Below are positions 36,705 through 56,090 of a DNA stretch of 64,000 nucleotides, one piece after another. The notes beneath the pieces are model-generated. The model was given only the letters and a program-made list of their open reading frames with translations, ran no database searches and was not told where the DNA came from. The stretch is from the NCBI RefSeq assembly GCF_000471905.2, contig NW_006499435.1:1764316-1828315 (forward strand). Reading direction: 5' to 3'. Position 1 is the first letter of the stretch. Every line of letters begins with the position of its first letter. This stretch comes from Amborella trichopoda (lineage: Eukaryota > Streptophyta > Magnoliopsida > Amborellales > Amborellaceae). The position numbers and the translations under genes are program-made.

Positions 36705-37905
36705 TTCTCACTTCTACCATTTTTTAAATCAAAACCTTAACTCATTGCTTTATAGAGCTCAATCTAAAACCAACTACTTGACGCCTCAATACCTTTGGCA
36801 GCCTCCCTTAACCTTATCTAAAACCAACTACTGAACACCTCAGTACCTTTTGGCAAACTCTCTTAGTCTTTTTTTTTTTTAGAAAGAGATATTGAAGCTC
36901 CTTAAAAAAACTTGAGAGAGATCTTAAAGCCTTAGGTGGCAAGCCCCACTTATAGAGAGATATGTGAGAGAGATAAAAGAGATGAGAGAGAATGAGTGTT
37001 GAGATTTTATGAGGTGCAAGAGCTTTTTTATATAAATTTTTTATGCGCTTTGATTCGTATGGTCAAATCTTGACCGTCAATAAACTAGAGATTTAACTCA
37101 TCCCTCTCTTAAATCCACTATCAAGATTCAAAGAGATCATCGGTAAACTAAAGATTTGAGTCATCATCTCTTAGATCCAGTATTAAGATTCAAAGAGATG
37201 AACTCTCCTCTCCTTTATCTCTATCACATAACTCTCTAGAGGTGGGGCTTGCCACTTAGGGCTTCAAGATCTCTCCTAAGTTTTTCTTCGAAGGAGGTTT
37301 CAAGATCTCTCCCAAGTTTTCTAAAGCGTCACAGGCTTCAAGATAGTTTCCAAGTTTTTCTAAGGGGTCACAGGTTTCAAAATCTCTTCCAACGTTTTCT
37401 AAGGGGTCATAACTAAAGGGCACAACCCAACCAAAATCTCTCTCAACACCCAAGTAATCTCTCTCGCACAACCCAACAAAAATCTCTCTCAATACCTAGG
37501 TGGCAGGTAGCAAGCCCAAGTTAAGGTTAGCTTGTCAGTTTGATTTTGATTTTTTTACTTTTGGATAGTAAAGGGGAAGATCCCATTACTAATAAATCTC
37601 TTTTTGATACATCTCTCATTTTTCCGTTCGTAGGTTAGCTTGTCAGTTTGATTTTGATTTTTTTACTTTTGGATAGTAAAGGGGAAGATCCCATTACTAA
37701 TAAATCTCTTTTTGATACATCTCTCATTTTTCCGTTCGTTATAGATTGAGATCTAGAGCTTAAAAGATCAAACCAAAGGGGTTTGAAGAAGACTAAGGGA
37801 GGCCATTAAGGATATTGAGACTTTAAATACGTGGTTTTAAATTAAGATCTATAAAAAAATGAGTTAAAATTTTTTATTTAAAAAATTATATTGAATAGTG
37901 ATAAC
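36705..37905. mobile_element. 1.2-kb fold-back element with long inverted arms
   Basis: Left arm (about 36705-36990) and right arm (about 37200-37870, interrupted) are inverted copies: the left has GGTGGCAAGCCCCACTTATA and CTTGAGAGAGATCTT, and the right has the complements. Outer parts pair at 36770-36830 and 37798-37850. Between them are short tandem units with TTTTCTAAGGGGTCA (37256-37410) and a 108-bp perfect duplication. No coding capacity. Confidence 0.65.
37524..37739. repeat. Perfect 108-bp tandem duplication
   Basis: Copies 37524-37631 and 37632-37739 look essentially identical (AGGTTAGCTTGTCAGTTTGA to TTTTTCCGTTCG), which implies a recent event. Located inside the right arm of the fold-back element. 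Confidence 0.9.
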
Positions 37906-38079
37906 GATGTTTTATATTTATGGGTCCGGTTTATATAGAGCCGCGTCTCTAAATGTTGATCTTGAGCTGCAGCAACTTTCACCGTTCATTAACTCGGATT
38001 GCACGCCACCTAAAAAGAAAACCGGGGTGGGTCACGCCTTGTAAAAGCTGACAAAAAAAAATACAACCTGTCGCACTTC

Positions 38080-38240
38080 TCTCTCTCCCTTCCCTCAATC
38101 TTCTCTCTCCACCCTCTCCCTCCCAACCTTCTTCCCTCGATTTTCTCTCTCTACCCTCTCCCAACCTTCTTCCTCAATCTTCTCTCTCTACCCTCTCCCA
38201 ACCTTCTTCCCTCAATCTTCTTTCTCTATACCCACTCTCA
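38080..38240. repeat. Pyrimidine-rich tandem repeat
   Basis: Several units of CTCTCTACCCTCTCCCAACC followed by TTCTTCC with small changes. Looks like the leader of a genic region or decayed microsatellite. Confidence 0.7.
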
Positions 38241-39760
38241 ACCTTCTCTATTTTCTCATGCTATCCTTAAAGCTCCTCCCTCAATCGTCTCTCTTTCAGC
38301 TTTCTCTCTCTAAATTTCTGGGTTTTTACCTCTTCCTCTATTCTTCATAGGAGAGAGCCAGCTTCTGAAGAGGTGCATAAACGGAAGATGGGCAGTGAAA
38401 GCTCGCCCTAACTGGTTTCCTTTTCTCTGTAATTCTCTTTCTTTTCTTTTTACCTTTTACTCTATATTCTTTGGTAGGTGTTTTTATGTATCCAGGTTAC
38501 TTATAATGGGATTTATGGTAGGTCAACTTTTTTCATGATTATGGAAATTGGATGAAATGAGAGTTTGATGATTATTGAGTTTGTTGTTCTTGTATTGGCG
38601 TTTATGATTTATAATTATTTATTGGGATTTTATGAAGTGTTGTTCTTGTGACTATTCATTGGGGATGGATGAATTAGGGTTTTTATTTTATTTTCTTAAT
38701 TTTATGTTAATTTTTAATTACTTGGTGTAGCTGATTCAAATTGAGTTAATTGTTTGTCGGATAGGATTTTTTTGCGTTGGGTTTCATAGAATTGATGTGC
38801 TACATGAGTGCATTCATGAATTTGAGGTGATATCTTCCTCTGTTGTCTTTCCTATTTTGTTGCACACCAATTAATTTGAACTTTTAGTCCTTGTGAGATA
38901 GGATCCTTTTATGGTGGGTCATATGAATTGTTCTTATTTATAAGTGGTTGAATGAATTGGAGTGGGGTGAATATGTTGATGCCATGATTAATGACTATTT
39001 ATTTTGTGGGTTAGTTGATTTGAGTTGTTAGTGTCCCCTTTATTCTCTTGTTTTTCTATTATTGTTGCAGCTGAATCAATTTGAGTTTTGCTCTCAGAGG
39101 TTGGGCCTTCTTATATTAGGCTACAATTTTATTGTAATTGTGGTAGCTGAATCAATATGAGTTTTACGGCGATACAATTTTCCTGTAACTATTGTAGCTG
39201 AATCAATGCTAGTTTTACTATGATTGGTACCATTAAAATTTATTCTTCTTTGGATCAGAAATGCTTGAATTCCCTAAAAAGTATGTGGGCCGTCGTATGG
39301 TTTTCAAATGTCAGAATACTCGATGCTTTGTTTATATTTCATTTAGCAAGAAAAGGAGAGTGATGTGTTGTTGGGCTGGTGTTTTTCTTTCAATTTCAAA
39401 ATTTCCATGGTTTCTTCATATAATTGGGTGCTCTTCCTCTTTCTCAAGTTTCTTCTATGTTTTGGTACAAGATGGTGGATTGCATAGTCCTCCCCGTCTT
39501 TCTATTATGCTGAATTGGAAGCACTTTAATGAAGCAGTTCACCACTTGATCGCTCATTGAAGATGTTGTGGCATACAACAGCAGACGATGATGCTTTATC
39601 GGGGATAAGTGGGCTTCAAATTGCTGGTGATGCATTCCCAGGATGGAAGATTCAAGCATGTGGATTCTCCATAGAGCCTGATTGTATTTTGGTGTAAAAC
39701 ATATGAAATATTTGTGTCTTTATTTTCTATATTTATTATTGCTAGTGTAGACTGGTTGAT
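38240..39760 (+). pseudogene. Possible gene fragment resembling SCAB actin-binding protein
   Basis: The stretch 39582-39697 can be read as TADDDALSGISGL, then QIAGDAFPGWKIQACGFSI, then a stop soon after. From memory this resembles the C-terminal Ig-PH region of stomatal closure-related actin-binding (SCAB) proteins (GDAFPG and QACGYSI-like motifs). Before it lie a pyrimidine-rich leader-like stretch and T-rich, intron-like sequence from 38400 on. No complete exon set was found, and nothing matching the rest of SCAB. Probably a captured or degenerate fragment, though a diverged gene remains possible. The family assignment rests on one short motif. Confidence 0.35.
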
Positions 39761-40276
39761 CGAGTTCTAAGTGGATTTTTTTCCTTGTTATTGCTAATTC
39801 AAATGGTTTTTCGTCTATGTTCCCTATACCGTAGGCGATGTGTGGATTGATATTGGATGGCTCTCTCACTTTCTCTCCATGTTCTTGGTATCCGAGTCAA
39901 ATATATGATACAACCAATGGTAAACGGATCGGTGACCCAGATCGGGCTTCCAAAAAATCGATCCGGATAGGCGATTCGGATCGGGAATCGGGTGAATCGG
40001 TCAGAATAAAGTTTAAAAAAAATCCAAAAAAATTATTAAAATTCATTATAAATATTGTTTTTTAAGAATTCAATAAGAAAGAATTTTCATGTTTTTGAAT
40101 GAATATGCGAATATTGATATGTTATTTCCCTGCATGAACCGCCATTCAGCATTTTATTTATATCACACAAAAGGATAAACATATAATTATCATGGAATAA
40201 GTATATCAACATACATGGACTACAATAAAGCATAAAATTAGTAACATATGATCTAAAAATAAAATGATAGACGACG

Positions 40277-40555
40277 TTATTGCTCTTCTTGGTCACGCTG
40301 GTGCCATTGATTGAATTCGTTTAACAATTCATTGATTCGATCAAAAAACGAATCATCGATATTAGCAGGCGTCTGACTATTCTTAAATCCTTGAGTGTTA
40401 GTGTTTTGTTGTGTTCTCAATCTAAAATCCCTGAAGATTGTCCATCCTTCATGCTCACCTGCACTGTCATCATCATCCCTACACTGTTGCTGTTGGGACT
40501 CGATATGTGAATAATATGGCTGGGATAAGGTGGCCTCAGAATTATCATCTCTCAT
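40277..40555 (-). CDS. Unknown 92-residue ORF inside hAT-type element
   Basis: Not recognised. It is polar and acidic with Gln/Asn-rich parts: it contains IESQQQQCRDDDDSAGEHEG, then GWTIFRDFRLRTQQN, and ends FFDRINELLNEFNQWHQRDQ. It could be the remnant of an element-encoded protein or chance. No zinc finger, catalytic motif or signal peptide is seen. It ends in a stop followed by AT-rich DNA. Confidence 0.3.
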   Translation of the reverse strand: MRDDNSEATLSQPYYSHIESQQQQCRDDDDSAGEHEGWTIFRDFRLRTQQNTNTQGFKNSQTPANIDDSFFDRINELLNEFNQWHQRDQEEQ

Positions 40556-40614
40556 TTTCTCTTTGAATAATATGGATTAAAAAAAATAATAATAACAAAA
40601 TTTTCAATAAAATC

Positions 40615-41095
40615 AATCATGGATTAAAAAAAAAAATCACAAATTTTCAAAAAATTCTATCATGGATTACAAAAAAAAATTCGATCATGGATTAAAAAAA
40701 AAAAATCACCAATTTTCAAAAAATTCAATCATGGATTACAAAAAATTCGATCATGGATTACATAAAATTCGATCATGGATTACAAAAAAAACAAAAAATT
40801 CAATCGTGGATTACAAAAAAAGAAAAAAACAATTCGATCATGGATTACAAAAAATTCAATCATAGATTACAAAAAACTCTATCATGGGTTACAAAAAAAA
40901 AACAAACATTTCGATCATGGATTACAAAAAAAAACAAACATTTCGATCATGTATTACAAAACATTCGATCATGGATTACAAAAAATTCTATCATGGGTTA
41001 CAAAAAAAAACAAAAAATTCGATCATGGATTACAAAAAATTCTATCATGGGTTACAAAAAAAAAAAAATTCGATCATGGATTGCAAAAAAAAAAA
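40615..41095 (+). repeat. Minisatellite, about 17 units of ATCATGGATTACAAAAAATT
   Basis: Units of 22-46 bp differ mainly in the length of the A tract and in insertions such as CAAACATTTCG. The unit has no stop in any forward frame, so three overlapping ORFs arise as an artefact. Lies within the hAT-type element. Confidence 0.9.
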
Positions 41096-41275
41096 TTCCG
41101 TACGGACTCACCGATTCACTGTACGGACTCGCCGATTCCGTACAGAGAATTGCGAGTCACTGTAGAGCTGGACGATTCCCGTTTTTTTCGCCGATTCGAT
41201 CCGTCCATGGTGATTCCCGAGTCGAACCGGGCGAGTCCGGTTCGACTCGGCGTTTTTTTAAACACTGGATACAAC

Positions 41276-43214
41276 CATTTTGATTTAATTTCTTCAATGG
41301 TGCGCTTTATTTGTTCTATTAACAAGCTTCCAAAGGAGCACCAAATTTTTGCAATTGAAATATTATTTTTCCCTTACGTTGTTTGAGTATACGAGAAATG
41401 GAAACACCATAGGCTTATTCTTCAGCACTAACAAGAACTTCGTAAGGAAGACGACAGAATAAATACCTCTCTTTCTTTCATTAGATTGAAACAAAGAAGC
41501 TTTGCTAGCAAGAATCAATAGTGAAAATTAAAGATGAGTTATGGGTTTTAGAAGGTCCATACAAAGAACAAAAGGTTCAAGCGAGTTAGAAAATGTTTAA
41601 AAGATATTTACAATATAGAGACCTTTGGTTGAACGCCCCCACCATCTCTCTCGTGAAAATTTTTATAAGACGTCCATCATCCAACCAATTGATGACCAGC
41701 AAGATGGTTAAGATTTTGCTGGCATAACTTGCCTTGCTATATTTATATCGTCATTTCAATCCATTTACTCAAATCAAACATTAAACCCCTGCTGAAATAT
41801 ATGCATGGCCAAGGAAAATAAACAATTACAAACAATTGTTCAATCATCTCAACATCATAACATTGAGCACAACTCAAATCCAATGAACATAAAAATCCTG
41901 GAACTAATACGTGCATCAATCAAAATGGCGATACATTCTTTAACAAACTGAAATCGTCTTTAAATTTACATAACTATCGATTGATTGATAGCATAGTCTT
42001 TAACAAGTACTTGTCATCATGAAAGGGTTATTACATTCCCATATCAATAAAGTGGAGACCCTCAAATTAGTTGCCAAACTTTTTGACATGGAATATCAAA
42101 CAATTGCGATGCCGCAACATTTAAGGCCAATCTAGCCGCTCCAAAGTAATGTTGTCTTAGTTGTACTTTCTACAGGCCAATCTATGCCGCTCAACATTAA
42201 GCCCAATCTCCTTCTTCAAATGTAAGCAATAGCTCTTGAACACCCTAGACCTCACCGTGACGCCATAATCCAACAAGACCAAATGTTGTAATAACCAAGC
42301 ATAGTATGTATGACCTGCAACTCATCCAAAACTTGTATTAATCAACATATATTCTAGTTAACATCACAAACTCTAAATAGAGCCTACAAGTCAAGCTATT
42401 AATCAAAATAAGATATATTGCATATAGCTCATATGATATACACATTATGAACAACATACAACATATGCACACTGTTAAAAGCGTGTACACGCTGCCAGCA
42501 GTATATAAACACTGTTAATAGGGTGTTCACTGATGCCACAAAAATATGAAGAGCTATATGCATGGCAATTTGTTGCATAATGGATTGATTGAACCTAGCA
42601 CAAGTTGGTAGCAAATATTGTGATGAAGTCTTCTCAAACTAGGGGTTGCATTAACCATTGACATAGAAGCCAAGTACAAAACACCAACAGTCACGCACTT
42701 GATCTATTTCAATATGTTGAATTTGAAAGAGATTCTAACTCTCACCCAACTTGATTCAATTTACATACTTGATCTATTTCAATATGTGAGTTTGTACAAG
42801 GTATGCTAAAAAATAGCATAAATTTTGGAACAGTTACACAGCAAGAAACCAGACATGAGATAACAGAGACTTCCACCATGAGGTTGCATATAGCTCATAT
42901 GACTTGCAACACATGCTACTAACATCCTATATATTACTAGTATGCAAACCCTGAGATCAACATATACACATTATGAACACATTATGAATTAAAGTAGCGG
43001 CATTTAGTCAAAATCTAAAAAGACCCATAGTTGCAATAACCAAGCATATTGTGTACGACCGCAACTTATCCAAACATGATCCAAATCACACATGAAACAC
43101 CTGTTGAAACAGATGGATGAACATCTTAACATCACAATAATGAGCTCATCTCACATTCAATGAACATAAAAATCCTATCTATGAACAATCCTTTCCACCA
43201 TTGTTTTAAGGTGA
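41276..43214. other. Intergenic, no gene recognised
   Basis: AT-rich with diverged direct repeats: 41780-41900 resembles 43080-43170 (CAATGAACATAAAAATCCT), and 42285-42330 resembles 43030-43070 (GCAATAACCAAGCATA). Probably an old, unclassified transposon. Confidence 0.45.
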
Positions 43215-43591
43215 CCTTAAATCAAGGCCTAAAGTAAACAGTAAAAGGTTTAGAGAGAGAAAAAGCCCAAAAAGCCTGGAGAGAAAGATAAAATTTACCA
43301 CCCTCTTGAGAGAAAAAATAGTTGTACTTCAAAGTCCAGCCCCTACTGTTGATGATGAAAAATAAAAACTCCAATTCATCCATTCAAAATCCACTAGAGA
43401 GAGAAATATCCACTCTAATTCATCTATTCAAACCCAAAACAATGGCCGTATTTGAAATTCAACCTTAAATCAAGACCTAAAACTATAGAATGAAAAGTTT
43501 AGAGAGAGAAAATGCTCAAAAGTTTAGAGAATGAAAGATGAAACTTACCACTTTCTTGATAGAAAGAATGGTTGTACTTCCAAATCCAGCT
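43215..43591. repeat. Direct repeat, about 125 bp, spacing about 251
   Basis: 43215-43340 and 43466-43591 share TAAATCAAGRCCTAAA, TTTAGAGAGAGAAAA, TTGAGAGAAARAATRGTTGT and GTACTTC. Non-coding. Confidence 0.65.
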
Positions 43592-45461
43592 CAAGGTTAG
43601 AAAAAGTGGACTAACCGTCTCATTTTCTGTCCCTAAATGTGATGGGTAAGGGGGGGGGTAGGCAGCCAAGTTCAAAATCCAGCCCTAAACCTTAGGCCCC
43701 AAGATATTATCACACAGAGTGAGGGAGAAACAAACCCTGGGAACTGTTGATGTAGAGACTGGAAATGGAGAGAGAGGGGAAATCGAGGGGTTATGAGGAA
43801 GGAGAAAAATATATTTATCAATATATTGGAGCACTCCACCTCCAATTACGAACCATGATCCACCTAGCTTTCTCAAACTAACTCAGCAATTCTCATAATC
43901 TACAGTCTACTGTAAGGGCTTATGATTGGACCACCAAAGTCAGCCAATAGACAAGAGGACGCAATATCAATTTATGAATTTTAGGTTTCTTCTTGGAGAA
44001 CAAAAAAAAACATGGTCCTCCAAACCATTATGCAACCATGACTCTATGATTCATAGAGGTAATCTCTCGCACATGTACATGTTTCACCCTCATTTGCGAA
44101 CTTCAAAACGGCTATCTATGTATATACCGTATCATGATAGAGCAATGATGTTTTAGCCATATCTCTAAAGGCTATTCATCACACGCAAGGGCCACGCAGT
44201 CCCTCGGTTCTCATCTGAGCATACTCCGACCTCATCAAGGGGTAACCCATTAAACCCTTATCGGTAGATCCCTATGCCCAAGTATTTTGGGTTTTTCCAA
44301 ACTTGGTTAGTCTAACACGTCGAGCCTAGTCCGAGTATCGAAAAATCGCATTTGCTTAATATGATCCATAAGAGGAAACTTAAAAACGTGTATGCTTTTA
44401 TTGTTAAAAAATGTGTTCCTATGGTTAGAATTGACCGCTGCACCCTTCATGTCATTTTTGCTAATTGATAAATGTTAATTATAATTAAACAAAAAATATA
44501 AAATAAAACAAAAGAGGAGACTACATTTCCATGTTGTTTGCACTGTATCTTGATTTGTAGAATATTTTGACCACATCGAAAGTTGTAACAGGAACACAAA
44601 GAATAAGTTAGCTTTGTTCTGTCAACCCCATTATAAAATGTAATCTGGTAACATCAAGATATTTTTATATCCTTGCTGATTTTAATTCATAACTCCTGAA
44701 AGTCAATTGCATTTTGCTTCTTCATAACTCCAGAAAATCAATTCCAAAGGGCGGAATCAACGGGAATGTGATGAATGCACATCTCATTCTGATGATCTTC
44801 ATGTTGGTCAGCTGTAGGATCGAATCTGGAATGTCCTTCTGAGATTTTCATTTATTACATTGTATTTACCCAGGTGCCTGATTCCCAAAAAGTCAAATTG
44901 CTTATAAATTATTTCTTCCGAATCTATGCAAGAACATAGGAAGAGATAATCAACCACAACTCAACCATTTGAGGTACTTTATTTTTTAAGACAGATATGT
45001 AATAGCAAAATTTGTGGCTTATAACAGAAAAACCATTTTCTTAATACTTAAAACAACACTGAAACTTTTTACCCAAAAAAAATATATGACTTTGAATTAA
45101 ACATGGACAGCTGAATGCAACAACAGGACATTATTAAAAAAAAAAAATGTTTACAATGCTATTCTAGAATTGGCTTAGTAGAAACTCAAGCAATCAAAAA
45201 TGAAATGAAGAACTGAAAAGAAGTGAACTGATAGCCTCCTCAATATCTTTTAAAAATGTCAAAGGAAAAGGCTGTGCTGGTTGCTTAATTTGTTCTTTGA
45301 ATTTCCTTGACCGCCGGCTTCAATGGATAAGTCTCTCATCCGTACCAAGACATTGTCAGGAACATTGATCATTGATGAATTCTTGAACAAAATCTCTACC
45401 AACTCTATTTGTCAAACCTGATCTCACTTGCGCAAGAACAACTCCGTCACCAATGGCAACT

Positions 45462-45581
45462 CTTACTGACAGTTATCCATCTTCTACAAACTTGTTAGTG
45501 TTAAAACAAGTCCTGCCTGAACTTACTGACAGTTATCCATCTTCTACAAACTTATTAGTGTTAAAACATGTCCTGCCTGAA
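45462..45581 (+). repeat. 60-bp tandem duplication
   Basis: Copies 45462-45521 and 45522-45581 differ at only two positions. Because 60 is a multiple of three, a short ORF (45453-45638) carries a 20-residue repeat, LTDSYPSSTNLLVLKQVLPE. No other support for coding. Confidence 0.85.
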
Positions 45582-47278
45582 CACAAAAGCCGATTAACGC
45601 ATATCAAATTTGCAGATCCCCACATAAAAGCTGATTAATGCATCTCGATTTTGCAGGTCTCCAAAGAATTTTCACTGCAGGCCAAAATCAAAAGGGCAAG
45701 TATTATAATTATAATTTAATGGACCTTTGAGAAGTCATAGCCCATTGGGTCATCACCAGTCATCGAGATGATGAAAGGTGATGCAGGGAGAGTGAGCCCA
45801 ACCAGAACATGGCATGACATCAATGGTCGGTCCCAGTCTCTCGCCCCCCACCAGTCCATTTCTTTGGATGGTGGGGATCTAATAGAAGTTTATCATCTAT
45901 TTACATCTATAAATCAAATTCTTCCATATTCCAACCTTTATGTAATTTTTCCATCTTTTATAGACTTTTAATGTCTTCTATAACCTTTTTTTTTTTTTTT
46001 TTGCTATTAGCCAATTTTATTTTAGCAAGTTTTCATATTTTATTTTCAGTTTTTAGCCCTTTTTGGCCTCGTACAAAGCCTCGGGCAAGTCCACTTGACA
46101 TATTTTTTGAAAATTTGCTAATCTTATGACCTCTTTTATGTATATAGGGGGTACTTCTGAAGATTTTACTGTTATGTTATTTTAGTGGGGTAGTGATTCG
46201 CTTCCGTTCAGCTTGACTATGTGAATTCTTTCTACTCTTTAACCATCAGTGTGATTCGAACATGCAACATCTTGGGTGGAGAGCTGTTGAAACTTGAAAG
46301 AAAATCACCAAAATTCAAAATAGAAAATACAGATCAAGAAAACATTTTGGAAAGAAAAAGCAGACATATAGCTAAAACTGGAAATTCATAAATTTTTTTT
46401 TATCCAAAGAAATTATTAGGGCTTTTGTAGATAATATGATGGGAACAGTTTGGGAATATTTAAATGAATTTGGTGAAAAATGAGAGAGCACTCGAATAAG
46501 TTAAAGTTCAAAATTTCCGAAATATGAAAAGTCGATTTCTATTGTTTTGATTTTTGATACTACAAATTGATACAAGGATTTGACAGATGGCTTAAATGCA
46601 CGTGAATTCGAGTGGATTGATCCCAAAAATTCCAAGGACAGGGAATTGATATCTTTGGTTGAAAATTTAGGAGAATTTGACGAGAAAAGCTCACCTAAAT
46701 ATCAAATTGATCTAAACAAACTAGTTTTGGTTAAAAAAATAAGTCCTCAATTTTGAGGGTTAAATAGATCAATTATTGATCCAGAAAAATCATAAAACAC
46801 ATTAAAAGCATAATTTTAGGATTTAAATAAAATATTTTTCCTAATTTTCTATCTACTAGAAACAATCACAATTGCAAAAAACAGACCTGGTATCTGCGGA
46901 GGCTCAATTAAACTCAAGGTAAGAACAGGCTCGGTACACAGCCGGTAACCCATTTAAACTCAGTTCGTTCGAGGCCAATCGCGCGCCATCTAAGCACTGA
47001 AGCCAAAAAATGTTATACTTCTGTGGGAGTAGGCTGTGGGTTTACTCCCTCAGGTCAAAACCTATATATGATTCTTGATTACCTTTAGACTGTGGGTTTA
47101 ACTGCACCCTTTATGTACTTGAAAAACATAATCTCTCAAGATCGAGTAGAGATGTATAATTATTAGAATGTCTCAAAATTTCATTTTAAAGAATAATCAT
47201 ATAACGATTATTAGAGGGTTAGATCAAAGTATGAAAATAACTCAATTTTGAGATTTTTTTTCCTGAGAATAATTACCT

Positions 47279-47345
47279 ACCCTAATTCTCCTTCTCTCTA
47301 CCCTAATTCTCCTTCTCTCTCCCCTAATTCTCCTTCTCTCTACCT
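47279..47345 (+). repeat. 24-bp tandem repeat, three copies
   Basis: Repeats of CCCTAATTCTCCTTCTCTCT plus four bases. Non-coding. Confidence 0.85.
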
Positions 47346-47589
47346 GTAGAACCCCAGCCCTTTTCTACCACCGAGAATCGAGCCTGGGCTCTATACAAAT
47401 CGCACCTTTAAAGTACGAGAAATGATCTTATAGGATCCTCTCCCACTCATGTGTGTGGACTTCCAAAAAATTATCATTAAAGTTGGTACAAATATTTAAA
47501 AAAATCAAATCCGTAATAACTTTTTTAAAGATCTATGTCAATTTTAAGGGTGATCTTTTGAAGTCTTACACATGTAGGTGGAAGAGGGT

Positions 47590-47970
47590 CCTATAAGATC
47601 ATTAACTCTTAAAGTAAAACCTACCTTCAAATAGTCTAGAGAAATTTGGTTTTAATATTGAAAATTTTAATGATAGATTTAAAATATAGTTTTTATTTTT
47701 AATTATAAAACTTAAGATTTTAAAAATAATATAAATCAAGCATATTTATGATAATTTGAAAATCTTGAAAATTGACAGTCGAAAAATGCGTCACAAGATT
47801 CACTATTTTTAAATTTTAAAATCGATATTTTTCTAATGTTTATGCATGTTGATGTTGAGATGATCAACTTGAGGATATTTGAGCATAAAAAAGCCTCCCC
47901 CAGTAAAAGTTTTTAGGTGGGCTGTAGTTTGATTGTTTAGGGCCACGGCTCTATATAAACTTTTTCTTTT
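47590..47970. mobile_element. MITE family A copy upstream of RPC4
   Basis: Family blocks in order: ACCTACCTTCAAATAGT, TAATTATAAAACTTAAGAT, TTGATGTTGAGATGATCAAC, GGGCCACGGCTCTATATAAA. It ends about 365 bp before the RPC4 start codon and so lies in its promoter region. Confidence 0.65.
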
Positions 47971-48334
47971 ATATAATGAACTTCTGAAAATAACCTCTTT
48001 TGCTGAAAAGCAATGGCCATGCAATAATTTTCCTCATCTTCAGGGTTCTAAGGGTTTTCGTGGGAGTTTTTAGTTGAGGGTTTAGTTTCAGGACCTGGTT
48101 CTCGCAGACAAAAAGAATTCAGGCCTAAAAGAGCATAAGTGGTTTCGTTTAGGTTTGCTCTTTGTTTTTACAGAGCAAAGACAAGCTTTACTGTTTTTTT
48201 TTCCTAGGGTTTATTCTTTGGTTTTGGTTTTCTCAGAGAGAAAAGAAGGGAAAACCATTTAGGCCTCTTATCCTTCCTCTTCTTCATGCAGTTTTCCTTG
48301 TATTTCTGAATTCAGCTATTCCAGAGCTTTACAA

Positions 48335-56090
<7,756 letters not shown>

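Larger units (their letters stand above)
39915..41267. mobile_element. Non-autonomous hAT-type transposon with perfect 8-bp target duplication
   Basis: 1353-bp element flanked by GATACAAC on both sides (39907-39914 and 41268-41275). Ends: CAATGGTAAACGG at left, and CAGTGTTTAAAAAAACG as the inverted right end, which are imperfect terminal repeats. Both ends carry islands of degenerate GATTCGG/GATCCGG/GAGTCCGG words (39920-40010 and 41095-41250), like the subterminal binding sites of hAT transposases. The core has an antisense ORF (40277-40555) and a 17-unit minisatellite (40615-41095). No hAT dimerisation domain is visible, so mobility would need a transposase in trans. Confidence 0.85.
43592..47589. 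other. Intergenic, no gene recognised
   Basis: AT-rich sequence without an ORF that I can assign. Contains a 60-bp duplication at 45462, a T-rich tract at 45987-46002, and a three-copy 24-bp repeat near 47279. A family-A-type end (GAGCCTGGGCTCTATACAAA, then TCGCACC) sits at 47385-47407 without a clear partner. Confidence 0.5.

Noticed and set aside
40753..41386. Three overlapping forward ORFs of 93-203 residues with MDYKK/DHGLQK repeats
   Set aside because: The minisatellite unit has no stop codon in any forward frame, so all frames stay open. This is repeat-driven, not coding.
37921..47407. A single 9.5-kb Mutator-like element bounded by GGGTCCGGTTTATATAGAGC and the inverse of GGTGCGATTTGTATAGAGCC
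   Set aside because: The ends are similar, but the flanking 9-mers (TATATTTAT and TTTAAAGTA) do not match and both ends are common in the local MITE family.
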